NCBI GenBank assembly: GCA_017425245.1
Contig: JAFOOX010000031.1
Location: 18,664-82,663 of the forward strand
Length of the DNA: 64,000 nucleotides
Origin: Gammaproteobacteria bacterium
Lineage (GTDB): Bacteria > Pseudomonadota > Gammaproteobacteria > Enterobacterales > Neiellaceae
Direction: 5' to 3'
Shown piece after piece: positions 43,475 through 53,146 of this stretch; within the stretch, counting starts at the first letter, position 1; the number at the start of each line of letters is the position of its first letter. The notes beneath the pieces were generated by a model. The model saw nothing but the letters and a program-made list of their open reading frames with translations, was not told the DNA's origin and did not search any database. Made by a program: the position numbers and the translations under genes.

Positions 43475-44553
43475 TGGGTTCATTCAGCATTGTGCATTGC
43501 GCCGAGACCATCAAAGGCGGTATTGCCACGTATCTGCGGGAACTGCTGCCGTTGCAGCTGCAGGCCTTTGGCGTTGGCGCGGTGACTGTGGTGATCCCGG
43601 CCTCTCAGCGCTGCCAGTTACCTGCGCTGGATGGGGTGAAGGTGGTCACTTTTGACGACAGCAAAGGGCGGGTTGGCAATGCGCTGGCGCTGGCTCGGGC
43701 GGTCGCAGCTGAGGTTAAGCGCACCAGGCCAGCAGTTGTACATATTCATTCAACCTTTGCAGGTGCTACGGTCCGGCCGTGGCTGGCGGCCCAGCGCTAT
43801 GCCGGCAAAGTGGTGTACTGCCCCCATGGCTGGGCGTGGGATAGGCCCATGTCTGGCTGGAAGCGCCGGCTGGTGTCCTGGATTGAGCGGTTGCTGGCAC
43901 GGGTGACGGACCAGATCGTCTGTATCTCCGGGCATGAGCGTCAGGCGGCTATTGGTTACGGGCTGGATGCCAGCAAGCTGGCGTTGGTGCTTAACGGTAT
44001 TGCGCTGGAGCGGCCAGGGGCCGAGCCGGTTGCCGTGAGTTGGCCGGAAAGCCGCCTCAAGGTTCTGTTTGTCGGCCGTTTTGACCGGCAAAAGGGTGTT
44101 GACCTGTTAGGGCAGGCGCTGGAACTTGCCGGGCCTCAGGTGTCGGCGGTGCTGGCTGGCGATGCGGTGTTGGCCGATGGTGCTGCGATTGCCTTGCCGG
44201 CCAACAGCCTGAAAGCAGGGTGGGTAACGCCGGGACAGCTGGAAACCCTGTTTGATCAGGCTGATCTGCTGGTGATGCCGTCACGCTGGGAAGGCTTCGG
44301 CCTGATCGCGGTTGAAGCGATGCGTGCCGGGCTCGCTGTGGTTGCATCCCGCGTCGGTGGCTTGGCCGAAGTGGTGGAGCACGGCGTTAGCGGTATCTTG
44401 GTGCCGCCTGATAATGCCGCCAGTCTGGCAGAGGCATTGCGTTCATTAACCCCTGAGCAGTGCCGTCAGATGGGGGAGGCTGGTCGCCAGCGTTTTGAGC
44501 GGCTGTTTGTCGTGTCGCGTGTAAGCTCCGAGCTTGCGGCTTTGTATCGATAG
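43474..44553 (+). CDS. Glycosyltransferase family 4
   Basis: A 359-residue GT-B glycosyltransferase. The N-terminal IVHCAETIKGGIATYLREL is the acceptor-side loop typical of enzymes that act early on a lipid-linked sugar. The donor side has VLFVGRFDRQKGVDLLGQAL and MPSRWEGFGLIAVEAMRAGL. The ATG at 43474 shares its A with the preceding stop and follows GGAGGAG. It is the last of four glycosyltransferases in the locus, so a repeat unit of about four or five sugars is plausible if each acts once. Confidence 0.87.
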   Translation: MGSFSIVHCAETIKGGIATYLRELLPLQLQAFGVGAVTVVIPASQRCQLPALDGVKVVTFDDSKGRVGNALALARAVAAEVKRTRPAVVHIHSTFAGATVRPWLAAQRYAGKVVYCPHGWAWDRPMSGWKRRLVSWIERLLARVTDQIVCISGHERQAAIGYGLDASKLALVLNGIALERPGAEPVAVSWPESRLKVLFVGRFDRQKGVDLLGQALELAGPQVSAVLAGDAVLADGAAIALPANSLKAGWVTPGQLETLFDQADLLVMPSRWEGFGLIAVEAMRAGLAVVASRVGGLAEVVEHGVSGILVPPDNAASLAEALRSLTPEQCRQMGEAGRQRFERLFVVSRVSSELAALYR

Positions 44554-44589
44554 CGCCCCGCGCTGAGTTTGGGGTTTAAGGGAAAAACA

Positions 44590-46014
44590 ATGTTGATCAG
44601 TTCTTCTGTGCTCTCTGCCAGTGCTGTTGCCTTTGGTACCAGCGGTGCTCGCGGCTTGGTGACCGATTTCACCCCTGAGGTGTGCGCGGCTTTTACTCAT
44701 TCGTTTGTAGCGGTGATGAAGCAGTCGTTTGCTTTTGATGCTGTGGCGTTGGCCATCGATAACCGCCCCAGCAGTTATGCCATGGCTCAGGCCTGTGCAG
44801 CAGCGCTGCAGCAGGTGGGGCTGGGCTATCGCTTTTATGGGGTGGTGCCGACGCCGGCACTGGCCTATGTGGCGATGCAGGATCAGGTGCCCTGCATCAT
44901 GATCACCGGCAGCCACATTCCTTTTGATCGCAATGGGCTGAAGTTCTATCGCCCCGATGGCGAGATCAGCAAGGCGGACGAATTGGCGATTGTTGCCGCT
45001 GAGGTGGCCTTTGCGCCGCCGGGTGAACTGCCGTCGCTGACGGTGGATGCCAGTGCGGGTGAGCGTTATGTCGAGCGCTATGCCTCGCTGTTTGACGGGC
45101 AGTGGCTGGCCGGTAAGAAGATCGGCATCTATGAGCACTCGAGTGCTGGCCGCGATCTCTATGCCGCGCTTTTTACCCGGCTGGGTGCCGAGGTGACGGC
45201 GCTGGAGCGTAGCGACCAGTTTGTGCCCATCGATACCGAGGCGGTCGGTGAGGGTGACAAGGCCAAAGCTCGCGCTTGGGCTGCTCAGTATGGGTTTGAT
45301 GCGATCTTCTCCACCGATGGTGATGGCGACCGGCCGCTGGTGGCCGACGAGCAGGGTGAATGGTTGCGTGGCGATGTACTAGGGTTGCTTTGTGCTCGGG
45401 CGTTGGGTGCCGATGCGCTGGCGGTGCCGGTGAGCTGCAACACCATCATCGAAGCCTGTGGTTACTTCACCCATGTGGCCCGCACCCGCATCGGTTCGCC
45501 CTATGTGATCGCCGAGTTTGCCGAACTTAATCAGCGCTTTGCCGCTGTCGCTGGGTTTGAGGCCAACGGCGGTTTCCTGCTCGGTTCTGATGTGTTGATC
45601 GCTAGCCACCCACTCAAAGCGCTGCCGACCCGCGATGCCCTTTTGCCGGCGCTGATGCTGCTGGCGGCGGCCGGTGATCAGCCGATCTCTGCGCTGGTGG
45701 CGGCCCTGCCCAAGCGCTTCACCCACAGCGATCGCATCAAGGATTTCCCCACTGAGCAGAGCCGCGCCATCCTCGCCTGGGGCTGCCAGCAGCCTGAGCC
45801 GTTGCTGCAACAGCTTGGCTTTGCCGGTGCTGCCATCGCCCAGCAGGATGAGACCGATGGCCTGCGCCTGACTCTGGCGGATGGCCGCATCATCCACTTG
45901 CGCCCCTCTGGCAATGCCCCCGAACTGCGCTGCTACGCCGAAGCTGACAGCATGGCGGAGGCGATTGCCGTGGTGAACCAGAGCCTGGAGAAGGTGCAGC
46001 AAATTCGGCTGTAA
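44590..46014 (+). CDS. manB: Phosphomannomutase (ManB/CpsG)
   Basis: Converts mannose 6-phosphate to mannose 1-phosphate, feeding manC. The 474 residues contain the phosphoserine site (serine 108 in [13 protein letters not shown], a variant of TASHNP), the magnesium-binding [12 protein letters not shown], the sugar-binding GFEANGGF and the C-terminal phosphate-binding [15 protein letters not shown]. The usual start of the family (AFGTSGARG) appears at residue about 15. The ATG at 44590 follows TAAGGGAAAAACA. It closes the EPS locus, and a perfect hairpin overlaps its stop codon. Confidence 0.94.
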   Translation: MLISSSVLSASAVAFGTSGARGLVTDFTPEVCAAFTHSFVAVMKQSFAFDAVALAIDNRPSSYAMAQACAAALQQVGLGYRFYGVVPTPALAYVAMQDQVPCIMITGSHIPFDRNGLKFYRPDGEISKADELAIVAAEVAFAPPGELPSLTVDASAGERYVERYASLFDGQWLAGKKIGIYEHSSAGRDLYAALFTRLGAEVTALERSDQFVPIDTEAVGEGDKAKARAWAAQYGFDAIFSTDGDGDRPLVADEQGEWLRGDVLGLLCARALGADALAVPVSCNTIIEACGYFTHVARTRIGSPYVIAEFAELNQRFAAVAGFEANGGFLLGSDVLIASHPLKALPTRDALLPALMLLAAAGDQPISALVAALPKRFTHSDRIKDFPTEQSRAILAWGCQQPEPLLQQLGFAGAAIAQQDETDGLRLTLADGRIIHLRPSGNAPELRCYAEADSMAEAIAVVNQSLEKVQQIRL

Positions 46015-46035
46015 GCGACAGCCGAATCTGGCTGT
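46003..46035. terminator. Hairpin(s) between the convergent manB and SulP genes
   Basis: ATTCGGCTGT (46003-46012) pairs perfectly with ACAGCCGAAT (46018-46027) across the manB stop codon. The right arm can instead pair with GGCTGT at 46030-46035. T runs are weak. It may act as a terminator for one or both strands. Confidence 0.5.
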
Positions 46036-46042
46036 GAGCCGG

Positions 46043-47761
46043 TTATCCCTCCACTTGGGCGAGCGCATCGCCCAGGTGGCTGGTGACACTAAAGCAGCCG
46101 GGGATGGCGGTGACGCCAGCCTTGGCCAGGGTTCTGAGCGGCTGGAACTGCAGTTCGCTCAGGATCAGCTGTTGCTGATGGCGGCGGCAGTGGTCGATGA
46201 AACGGTTGAGGGCCGACAGGCCGCCAGCATCGAGCAGTGATACCCCCTCAAAGTGCAGGATCAGCCCGCGTTTGTCGGCGGCCATTTGGGTCAATTCGGC
46301 AAACACCCGGTCGGCGGCAGCAAAAAAAAGCGGACCGTTGATGCGATAGGCGGCCCAGCCACTGGCCAGCGGTTGGGGCATGTATTTGGGGTGGTCGCTG
46401 ATGTCGGTCACCTTGGTCAGTTGCGAGATGTCGCGCATAAAGAGCAAGGCAGCCAGCACCACGCCGGTGCTGATGGCGATCACCATGTCGAACAGTACGG
46501 TCAGCGACAGGCAGGTGACCAGTACCAGAATGTCGCCGGTCGGCGCTTTCTTGACCAGCGCCACCACCTTATGGGCCTCACTCATGTTCCAGGCCACCAC
46601 CACCAGCAGCGCCGCCATCGAGGCCATCGGCAGATGGCTGAGCCAGGGGGCCAGTACTAGCAAGCCGGCGCCCACCACCAGGGCATGGATCAGCGCCGAC
46701 ACGGGCGATTCGGCGCCGGCGCGGACGTTGGCGGCCGAACGGGCGATGGCGGCGGTGGCGGTGATGCCACCAAAGAAGGGGACGATCAGGTTGCCCAGCC
46801 CCTGACCGAGCAGTTCGCCGTTGGCTTGATGGCGGCGGCCGGTCATGCCATCCAGCACCACGGCACAGAGCAGCGATTCAATGGCACCGAGCATGGCCAT
46901 GGAAAAAGCGGCGGGCAGCAGCGCCTGCACTGTGGCCAGACTCCACACCAGCGGTTGGCCATCGGCCCCCGGTTGTTGCCAGGGCCACACCAGCGATGGC
47001 AGCAGGGGCGGAATGCCCTGGCCGATGGTGCCGTCGGCCAGTTGATAGCTGAAGCGGTTGCCGATGGTGTCTACCCCGTGGCCGAGCGAGGCCAGCACCA
47101 GGCTGGCGATCACCCCCACGATCACCGCTGGCAGATGGCCGGGCAGTGGCAGCTTTAGCCGGGGCCAGCCAAGCAGCACTGCCAGGGTCAGGCTGGCGAC
47201 CAGCAGGCTGGGCCAGTGGGCGGAGGGCAGGGCATCGGCCAGCACCATCAGCTTGGCCAGATAGTGCTCTGGCATCGCCACGATGTTGAGACCGAGCAGG
47301 TCCTTGAGCTGCAGGGTGGCGATGACGATGGCGATGCCGGCGGTAAAGCCGAGGGTCACAGATTCTGGAATGTACTCAATCAGCCGGCCGAAGCGGCCAA
47401 TGCTCATCAGCACCAGCAGTACCCCGGCGATCAGGGTGGCGACGCTCAGCCCGGCCAGCCCGTACTGGTGGGTGATGGGGGCCAGAATCACCACGAAGGC
47501 GGCGGTGGGGCCCGACACGCTGAAACGTGAACCGCCGGTCAGGGCGATTACGGCACCGGCGATCAGCGCGGTGTAGAGCCCATGCTGGGGCGGCGCACCA
47601 CTGGCGATGGACAGGGCCATGGCCAGCGGAATGGCGATGATGCCAACGGTGATGCCAGCCAGCAGATCGCGCAGCAGGCGTTGGCGGTTGTAGGGTTCGC
47701 GGATGCAGGCGTCGGTCAGGGCACTGGCCAGGCGCAAGGTATGAAGATGGCTGCGAGGCAT
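46043..47761 (-). CDS. SulP-family anion transporter with STAS domain (DauA-like)
   Basis: A 572-residue inner-membrane transporter. Residues about 30-430 hold the SulP core with the signature [20 protein letters not shown] and [14 protein letters not shown]. Residues about 450-560 form a cytoplasmic STAS domain ([19 protein letters not shown], then [20 protein letters not shown]). E. coli DauA (YchM), of similar size, takes up C4-dicarboxylates, while other family members carry sulfate or bicarbonate; the substrate here is unknown. The start at 47761 follows CGGAG; the frame open to 47983 would cross the divergent small gene and is rejected. It does not obviously belong to the EPS locus. Confidence 0.88.
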   Translation of the reverse strand: MPRSHLHTLRLASALTDACIREPYNRQRLLRDLLAGITVGIIAIPLAMALSIASGAPPQHGLYTALIAGAVIALTGGSRFSVSGPTAAFVVILAPITHQYGLAGLSVATLIAGVLLVLMSIGRFGRLIEYIPESVTLGFTAGIAIVIATLQLKDLLGLNIVAMPEHYLAKLMVLADALPSAHWPSLLVASLTLAVLLGWPRLKLPLPGHLPAVIVGVIASLVLASLGHGVDTIGNRFSYQLADGTIGQGIPPLLPSLVWPWQQPGADGQPLVWSLATVQALLPAAFSMAMLGAIESLLCAVVLDGMTGRRHQANGELLGQGLGNLIVPFFGGITATAAIARSAANVRAGAESPVSALIHALVVGAGLLVLAPWLSHLPMASMAALLVVVAWNMSEAHKVVALVKKAPTGDILVLVTCLSLTVLFDMVIAISTGVVLAALLFMRDISQLTKVTDISDHPKYMPQPLASGWAAYRINGPLFFAAADRVFAELTQMAADKRGLILHFEGVSLLDAGGLSALNRFIDHCRRHQQQLILSELQFQPLRTLAKAGVTAIPGCFSVTSHLGDALAQVEG

Positions 47762-47894
47762 GACGACTCCGGCGGGCCGGCCGAGGGTGATGGCGCAAGG
47801 CTGCGTCGGCGGTGGCGACCCGAGGCACCTTAGTTTAGTCTTCAATGTGTGCCATATGTTAATCAAAGTCATACTAGCTGCGGATGAAAGCCCC

Positions 47895-48101
47895 ATGGAA
47901 AGTCGAACCGCCCGTCTGACCCTGCTCATCGACCCGAAGAAAAAAGCGGTGTTTGAGCGTCTTTGTGCCCAGGCTGACGTCACCCCGTCACAGCTGGTGC
48001 GCAGATTTATCCGTGATTACATCGAACAGCAGTTGGGCCCCGACTGGCGTGAGCAGGTGTTTGTCGACGGCGATGATAACGACGACGCCCTCTTGCCATG
48101 A
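47895..48101 (+). CDS. Small ribbon-helix-helix (CopG-like) protein
   Basis: A 68-residue protein with one beta strand (ARLTLLID) followed by two helices ([14 protein letters not shown] and [18 protein letters not shown]), the ribbon-helix-helix DNA-binding fold. An acidic tail (DGDDNDD) follows. Such proteins are often repressors of their own operon or antitoxins. It is divergent from the SulP gene and overlaps the HAD-like gene by four bases, so the two form a unit. An ATG at 47856 is an alternative start. The ribosome site at 47895 is weak. No toxin family is recognised in its partner. Confidence 0.7.
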   Translation: MESRTARLTLLIDPKKKAVFERLCAQADVTPSQLVRRFIRDYIEQQLGPDWREQVFVDGDDNDDALLP

Positions 48102-48598
48102 CCACGCCGCCAGCGCTGACGGAACTGGACTGGCTGCTGTTTGACTGGGGCGATACCTTGATGGCCGATTTGCCGGGGCAAACGGGGCCCATGTGGCAAT
48201 GGCCACAGGTGCAGCTGATCCCGGGGGCCCTTGAGCTGCTGCAGTGGTTGCAGGGGCGGGTCAAGATCGGCCTGACCAGCAATGCCCGCGAATCCGATGA
48301 AGGGGCGATCCGCCGGGCGCTGGCGCGTGTGGGGCTGGCGCCGCTGATTCAGCAGATCTGGTGTCGTCAGCGTCTGGGCTGTGGCAAAGGCGATGCGCAG
48401 TTCTGGCAGCAGCTGATCGCCGATACCGGCAGTGCCCCTTGGCGCCTGCTGCATTTGGGCAATGATCCGGTGAACGACGTGGCCATGCCCCGCTGTTATC
48501 AGCTGCAGGCGCTGTGGCTGGTCGAGCAAGGGCGCGGCATGGAGACCGATGTCTGGCATCATCAGCAACTGCTTGATTGGTGGCGGTTAACGCGGTGA
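48098..48598 (+). CDS. HAD-superfamily hydrolase
   Basis: A 166-residue protein with haloacid-dehalogenase motifs in order: motif I FDWGDTLM (nucleophile aspartate; the aspartate expected two residues later is one position further on), motif II IGLTSNA, motif III lysine in CGKGDAQFW, and motif IV LLHLGNDPVNDVAMPR. The cap is minimal. This fits a small-molecule phosphatase; the substrate is unknown. The start overlaps the stop of the ribbon-helix-helix gene (ATGA). The pairing of a DNA-binding protein with a phosphatase may reflect simple co-transcription. Confidence 0.75.
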   Translation: MTTPPALTELDWLLFDWGDTLMADLPGQTGPMWQWPQVQLIPGALELLQWLQGRVKIGLTSNARESDEGAIRRALARVGLAPLIQQIWCRQRLGCGKGDAQFWQQLIADTGSAPWRLLHLGNDPVNDVAMPRCYQLQALWLVEQGRGMETDVWHHQQLLDWWRLTR

Positions 48599-48733
48599 CA
48601 GCCGCCGTTAACGTGATGGGGCGCGCGGCAGCAGGGCGCTGCCAGAGGCTATTCTTGGTGGCTGAAGAACGTGCAGAGCACCGCCATGGGGCGCCGCATC
48701 GACAATGGTTTGCCGCTGGACGAATGACGCCGT

Positions 48734-48994
48734 TTGCGCTTTCGCGAGCCGCGTGAGACTCAGTTCCGCCATTTCGACTGCGCCGTTTATGCCAGCAACC
48801 CTGGCGGCGGTGTGGTCACTGTCAGCATTGGGGTGGCCTGTCAACCGGAGCTGGGCGAACGGCTAGCTGATACTGGGCCGGCGGCATTGCTGGCGCGGGC
48901 TGATCAGGCGCTGTATCAGGCCAAGGCAGAGGGGCGGAACCGGGTGGTCGATGGCGGCTACCAGCTGTTACCAGCAGGGCCCCACAGCGATTGA
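48734..48994 (+). pseudogene. C-terminal fragment of a GGDEF (diguanylate cyclase) protein
   Basis: The frame 48734-48994 encodes VVTVSIGVA and then LLARADQALYQAKAEGRNRV, the last third of a GGDEF domain. The GGDEF active-site motif itself and everything before it are missing. A stop codon (48725) lies just upstream in frame and no ATG start is present. The 130 bases before it (48600-48733) contain no recognisable remainder. It is the end of a decayed diguanylate cyclase gene, cut off on its 5' side, probably by a deletion. Confidence 0.75.
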
Positions 48995-49045
48995 ACAACA
49001 GGGTTAGAATCTGGTCTGAGGAAGCGGTGGTAACAGGATGACCCC

Positions 49046-52000
49046 ATGACTGTGCAGCTTTTGAATTTTGGGCCTCGCCTAGGCGAATGGTGGCGACGCA
49101 GCCGCCAACCGCTGTTTGTCGTAGCGCCGGGCTGGCGGCGGCTGGTGCGGGTGGTGGCAGGGTTGCTGCTGCTCTATCTGCTGCTGACCTTGGTGGCGCT
49201 GCCGCCCCTGTTGCGCTGGTGGTGGCCCAAACTGGCCGGGCAGTTGTGGCAGCAGCCAGCGAGCCTGGGTGATGTCCGTTTTCACCCTTTTGATCTGGCC
49301 CTGACCCTGGATGATTTGACGCTCGGAACGCCCGATGGCCACGGGGTGCCGCCCGTTGCTGTTGGTCATGCCCATCTCAATCTGGCGCTGTGGCGCTCTG
49401 TGGTTCAGCGTGGCTGGGTGATCAGCGAGCTGACGGTGAATGGGGTGACACTGGCTGCCGAACGTCAGGCCGATGGCCAGATCGATCTGGCCTGGTTGTG
49501 GCGCAGCACCGATGCTGAGGCTGAGCCACAGCGGGTTGCGTCAGCCACGCCGCCACGGCTGTTGGTGGAGCAACTGCAACTGATGGCAACACAGCTGAGT
49601 TGGCGTGATCAGGCGGTGACGCCGGCGGTGGCTGTTAGCAGTGACGCGTTGACGGTGAGCGGTAGCAATCTTGGCACCATTGACGGCAATCCGGGCGAAC
49701 TGGTTCTGCAGCTGACGCTGGCCGATGGTGGTGCATTGGGGGTTAACACCCGTGTCCGTCTGCAGCCTGTGGCCGCAGAGGGACGGATTGCGGTGGCGGC
49801 ACTGCCCGTGAACAGTGGCTGGGGCTATTGGGCCGGGCTGGTCAATTTTGAGCCGCCGACGGGGCTGCTCGCGCTCGACAGTCGTTTTCACTATCACCAG
49901 GGTCAAGAGGCACAGGGTGAGCAACCAGCGGTTGCCGCCAGTGCCGCCCTGGAGCAGGCCTCAGTGGTGCTCTCTGACCTTGGCCTGAGATTACGCGGCG
50001 GTGAGCCATTGCTGCAGTTGCAACAGCTGCAGCTGGACGGCGGTGCCGTGCGCTGGCCACAGCAGCAGCTGGCGCTAGAGCAGTTGACCATCGCCGATGG
50101 CAGGGCGGTCGTGGCCTGGTCGCCGCAAGGGACACTGAACTGGCAGCAACTGCTGGCGGCTGCGACGCCCGAGTCGGCCCGCCAGCCACCACCGCCTGTT
50201 GCTGATCCTGCGGTTGTGCCGCCTGCCACCCCTTGGCAGTTCACCCTTGGTGCTCTGCAGTTGAATGGGCTGGCGCTGGATCTGACCGATGAGCGCATGG
50301 CTCAGCCACTGGCGGTGTCTGTGGCGGCCATCGAGCTGCAGGCCAGTGGCGAGGCGACGTTGGCAGACACAGTGGCGCTGCAGTTGGCAGTTAACTCCTT
50401 GGGGCTGACGGATAGCCGCATCGGAGCAGTGAAGCAACCACCGCTGGTGAGTGTCGGGCAGCTTCAGCTTAATGACAGCCGTCTCGATCTGGCCCGTCAG
50501 CAGCTGACGCTGGCGGACCTTTCTATCAGCGACTGGCAGCTGGTGGTGGAGCGTGATGGTGCGGGGCTATTCAACCTGTTGCCGCTATTCACGCCGCGTC
50601 AATCGCCAGCATCAGCCGACGAAACCTCGGCGACCGTACCGGCCTGGCAGCTGCGGCTGGAACAGCTGCAACTGGCGAAGGGCAGTGTCGACCTGCGCGA
50701 CCACAGTCTGAATCCGGCGCTGGCCTATCACTGGCGTGAGCTGTCGCTGCAGCTGACTCCGCTGGTCTGGCCCTTGGCCGGCAGCAGTGAAGTGCAGCTG
50801 CGCAGTGGTAAGGCCAGTGCCGGTGAGTGGCAGTTTGATGGCAAGGTCGAACTGTCGACCCTAGCCATTGATGGCCACTATCGCATCGAAGGGATGGATC
50901 TGACCCCGCTGCAGCCACTGATCTCGGCGGCTACTGTGCTGCGGTTGGAGGAGGGCTGGCTCTACAGCAACGGGCCGCTGCAGGTTGGCGGTGATCAGGG
51001 CTGGCAATTGGGCGGTACGGTAAGCGTGGGTAAAGTGCGACTGGTGGAAGAGCGCAGCGGTGAGCCGGTGGTGGGCTGGCATCAGTTGCGCGCTGACGGC
51101 CTAGCCATGGTCGGGGCGCCCTTCAATCTCAACATTGCCAAAATGAAGCTGCGTCAGCCCAGCGCCAAGGTGGTGATCTACAGTGATCGCAGTACCAATC
51201 TCGGCCAGCTGCGGCGCAATCCGCCGGATCTGACCAAGGATAAAGCGGTCACCGCTAAGGCTGAGGAGCAAAGCGGCGAGCTGCCGCTGGTGCGCATTGA
51301 GCGGGTGGAGGTGAGCGACGGCGCCGTGGATTTTGCCGATCTCAGCCTGCTGCTGCCTTTTGCCACCAATATCACCGACTTCAACGGGGTGATCAGCGGT
51401 ATCTCATCGGCCAGTAAGGCCCGATCCACCCTGCAACTGGAGGGCGAGGTGGCGCCATACGGCGAAGCGCGGGTCAGTGGCTCGCTGGCACCAGCAGCCC
51501 CCCGCCAGTTCAGCGATATTGCCGTGCAGTTCCGCAATCTGGCGCTGTCGCCGCTGTCGCCCTATACCGCCACTTTTGCCGGCCGCCATATCGCCGCCGG
51601 TCGGCTCAATCTGGACCTTGAATACCGGGTGGAAAACAGCCGGCTGAACTCCAACAACGCCGTGGTGTTGCAGGGGCTGACCTTGGGTGAGACGGTTGAA
51701 AGCCCCGACGCAGTCAGTCTGCCGCTGGATCTGGCTATTGCGCTGCTCAGTGACAGCAACGGCAAGATCGATATCGCGTTGCCGGTCAGCGGCGATGTGG
51801 ACAGCCCCGAGTTCAGCTATGGCCAGGTGATTGGCAAGGCGGTGGTTAACCTGCTGACCGGTATTGTTACTTCGCCGTTCCGTGCCTTGGGCAAGCTGTT
51901 TGGCGAGGAGGGGGCGTTACCGGAGCAGGTCAGTTACTTGCCCGGGCAGGCAACGCTGCGCGGCGCCGAGCGTGAGAAGGTGCTCAATCTGGCCGATGTG

Positions 52001-52555
52001 CTGGCTCAACGTCCGCAGCTGGGGCTGGAGGTGGTGGGCGGCTTTGACCCTGACGTCGATCGGCTGACCTTGCAGCAGTCGGCGCTACGGGTGGCGCTGG
52101 CTGAAGCACTGGACAGCAGCGTTGGCAGTAGCGAGTTGTTCGCGCCGTTGCCGTTGGCAGAGGCTGAATATCAGTATCAGCTGCAGCGATTAGCTGACCA
52201 GCGGTTGGGCAAATTAGTGGTAGCTGAGGTGATAGCCGAGTTTGTCACGGCCAACGGCCGCGAGCCGGAACAGGTGTCTGCGCTGGCGGCCAGCATTGGC
52301 AACGCCAGCGCCGATGTCGCCTATTACCAGCAGCTGGCCAATCGGCTGATTCCGACGATGGCCGTCGGCGAGCCTCAGTTGCAGGCGCTGGCCACCTTGC
52401 GTGCCGAGGCGGTGGTAACGGCCATGACCAGTGCCGGGGTGCCGCCCGCTCAGCTGCGGGTAGCGGCGACTAATCAGCAGGTGAAGGCCAGTGGTGGCCA
52501 ACAGGCGCTCGATACGCTGGTAGCGGTCAATCTTAAGCTGTTCAGCCTCAAATAG
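49046..52555 (+). CDS. Large AsmA-like DUF748 protein
   Basis: A 1169-residue protein with a single N-terminal membrane helix (residues about 30-55, VRVVAGLLLLYLLLTLVALP) and a very long periplasmic part made of repeated beta-rich units. These units include DVRFHPFDLALTLDDLTL, VSELTV-like strands and LDLEYRVENSRLNSNNAVV, followed by a final helical domain with VGGFDPDVDRLTLQQSALR. DUF748 proteins belong to the AsmA-like group, some of which carry phospholipids between the two membranes. The exact role here is unknown. The start at 49046 follows AACAGGATGACCCC. It converges on smrB with an eight-base gap. Confidence 0.85.
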   Translation: MTVQLLNFGPRLGEWWRRSRQPLFVVAPGWRRLVRVVAGLLLLYLLLTLVALPPLLRWWWPKLAGQLWQQPASLGDVRFHPFDLALTLDDLTLGTPDGHGVPPVAVGHAHLNLALWRSVVQRGWVISELTVNGVTLAAERQADGQIDLAWLWRSTDAEAEPQRVASATPPRLLVEQLQLMATQLSWRDQAVTPAVAVSSDALTVSGSNLGTIDGNPGELVLQLTLADGGALGVNTRVRLQPVAAEGRIAVAALPVNSGWGYWAGLVNFEPPTGLLALDSRFHYHQGQEAQGEQPAVAASAALEQASVVLSDLGLRLRGGEPLLQLQQLQLDGGAVRWPQQQLALEQLTIADGRAVVAWSPQGTLNWQQLLAAATPESARQPPPPVADPAVVPPATPWQFTLGALQLNGLALDLTDERMAQPLAVSVAAIELQASGEATLADTVALQLAVNSLGLTDSRIGAVKQPPLVSVGQLQLNDSRLDLARQQLTLADLSISDWQLVVERDGAGLFNLLPLFTPRQSPASADETSATVPAWQLRLEQLQLAKGSVDLRDHSLNPALAYHWRELSLQLTPLVWPLAGSSEVQLRSGKASAGEWQFDGKVELSTLAIDGHYRIEGMDLTPLQPLISAATVLRLEEGWLYSNGPLQVGGDQGWQLGGTVSVGKVRLVEERSGEPVVGWHQLRADGLAMVGAPFNLNIAKMKLRQPSAKVVIYSDRSTNLGQLRRNPPDLTKDKAVTAKAEEQSGELPLVRIERVEVSDGAVDFADLSLLLPFATNITDFNGVISGISSASKARSTLQLEGEVAPYGEARVSGSLAPAAPRQFSDIAVQFRNLALSPLSPYTATFAGRHIAAGRLNLDLEYRVENSRLNSNNAVVLQGLTLGETVESPDAVSLPLDLAIALLSDSNGKIDIALPVSGDVDSPEFSYGQVIGKAVVNLLTGIVTSPFRALGKLFGEEGALPEQVSYLPGQATLRGAEREKVLNLADVLAQRPQLGLEVVGGFDPDVDRLTLQQSALRVALAEALDSSVGSSELFAPLPLAEAEYQYQLQRLADQRLGKLVVAEVIAEFVTANGREPEQVSALAASIGNASADVAYYQQLANRLIPTMAVGEPQLQALATLRAEAVVTAMTSAGVPPAQLRVAATNQQVKASGGQQALDTLVAVNLKLFSLK

Positions 52556-52563
52556 GCCTGGAC

Positions 52564-53094
52564 TTAGCGCCGGTGCCAGGGGGCTTCGGGGTGGTCGAGC
52601 AATACTAACAGCGCATGCTGCCCCCCTTGGCCGCGCGGCGCAGGCAGCAGGCCAATGACTGCCGGGTGCTGGGCCAGATAGGCCGGCACCTTGTCTTTAA
52701 GAATGCCCTGGCCACGGCCGCAGATCACCAGCACGCTGTCATGCTGGCGGCGCAGGCCATGGTCGATGAGTGCTGCCAGCTCCAGCTTGACCGTGGCCCG
52801 GTCGAGACCATGCAGATCCAGCACCAGCGCTGCCGGCCATTCACCGCGACGGGCGCGGGCCAGCAGATCGGCCGGGGCATCGTCGCGTCGCCAGCAGCCC
52901 CGCTCATCCAGCAGCGGCTGATAGTCTTCCGAGAAAAAGAACGGCGCTGCCGCCGGCTCGCTCAGGTCGACGGTGACCCGGGGTGGGCGGGGGCGCATGG
53001 CGGGCGGTGCTGTGGTATCCTGCCGCAGCCTTTTGGCGCCTGCGGCGGCCTGACGGAACAGGGCGAGGGGATCCTCGTCGTCACTGCTGCTCAT
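52564..53094 (-). CDS. smrB: Ribosome rescue endonuclease SmrB
   Basis: A 176-residue Smr-domain protein. SmrB cuts mRNA between collided ribosomes, allowing rescue. The C-terminal Smr domain has LDLHGLDRATVKLELAAL and VICGRGQGILKDKVP, the two motifs of the active fold. The N-terminal part (SSSDDEDPLALFRQA) fits the ribosome-docking helix. It is divergent from prmB, the conserved gammaproteobacterial arrangement. Confidence 0.93.
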   Translation of the reverse strand: MSSSDDEDPLALFRQAAAGAKRLRQDTTAPPAMRPRPPRVTVDLSEPAAAPFFFSEDYQPLLDERGCWRRDDAPADLLARARRGEWPAALVLDLHGLDRATVKLELAALIDHGLRRQHDSVLVICGRGQGILKDKVPAYLAQHPAVIGLLPAPRGQGGQHALLVLLDHPEAPWHRR

Positions 53095-53146
53095 TGGCCT
53101 GACTCCTGTTTCGGCAAGGGCCCGATCCTACCCACGGGAAATGAAG

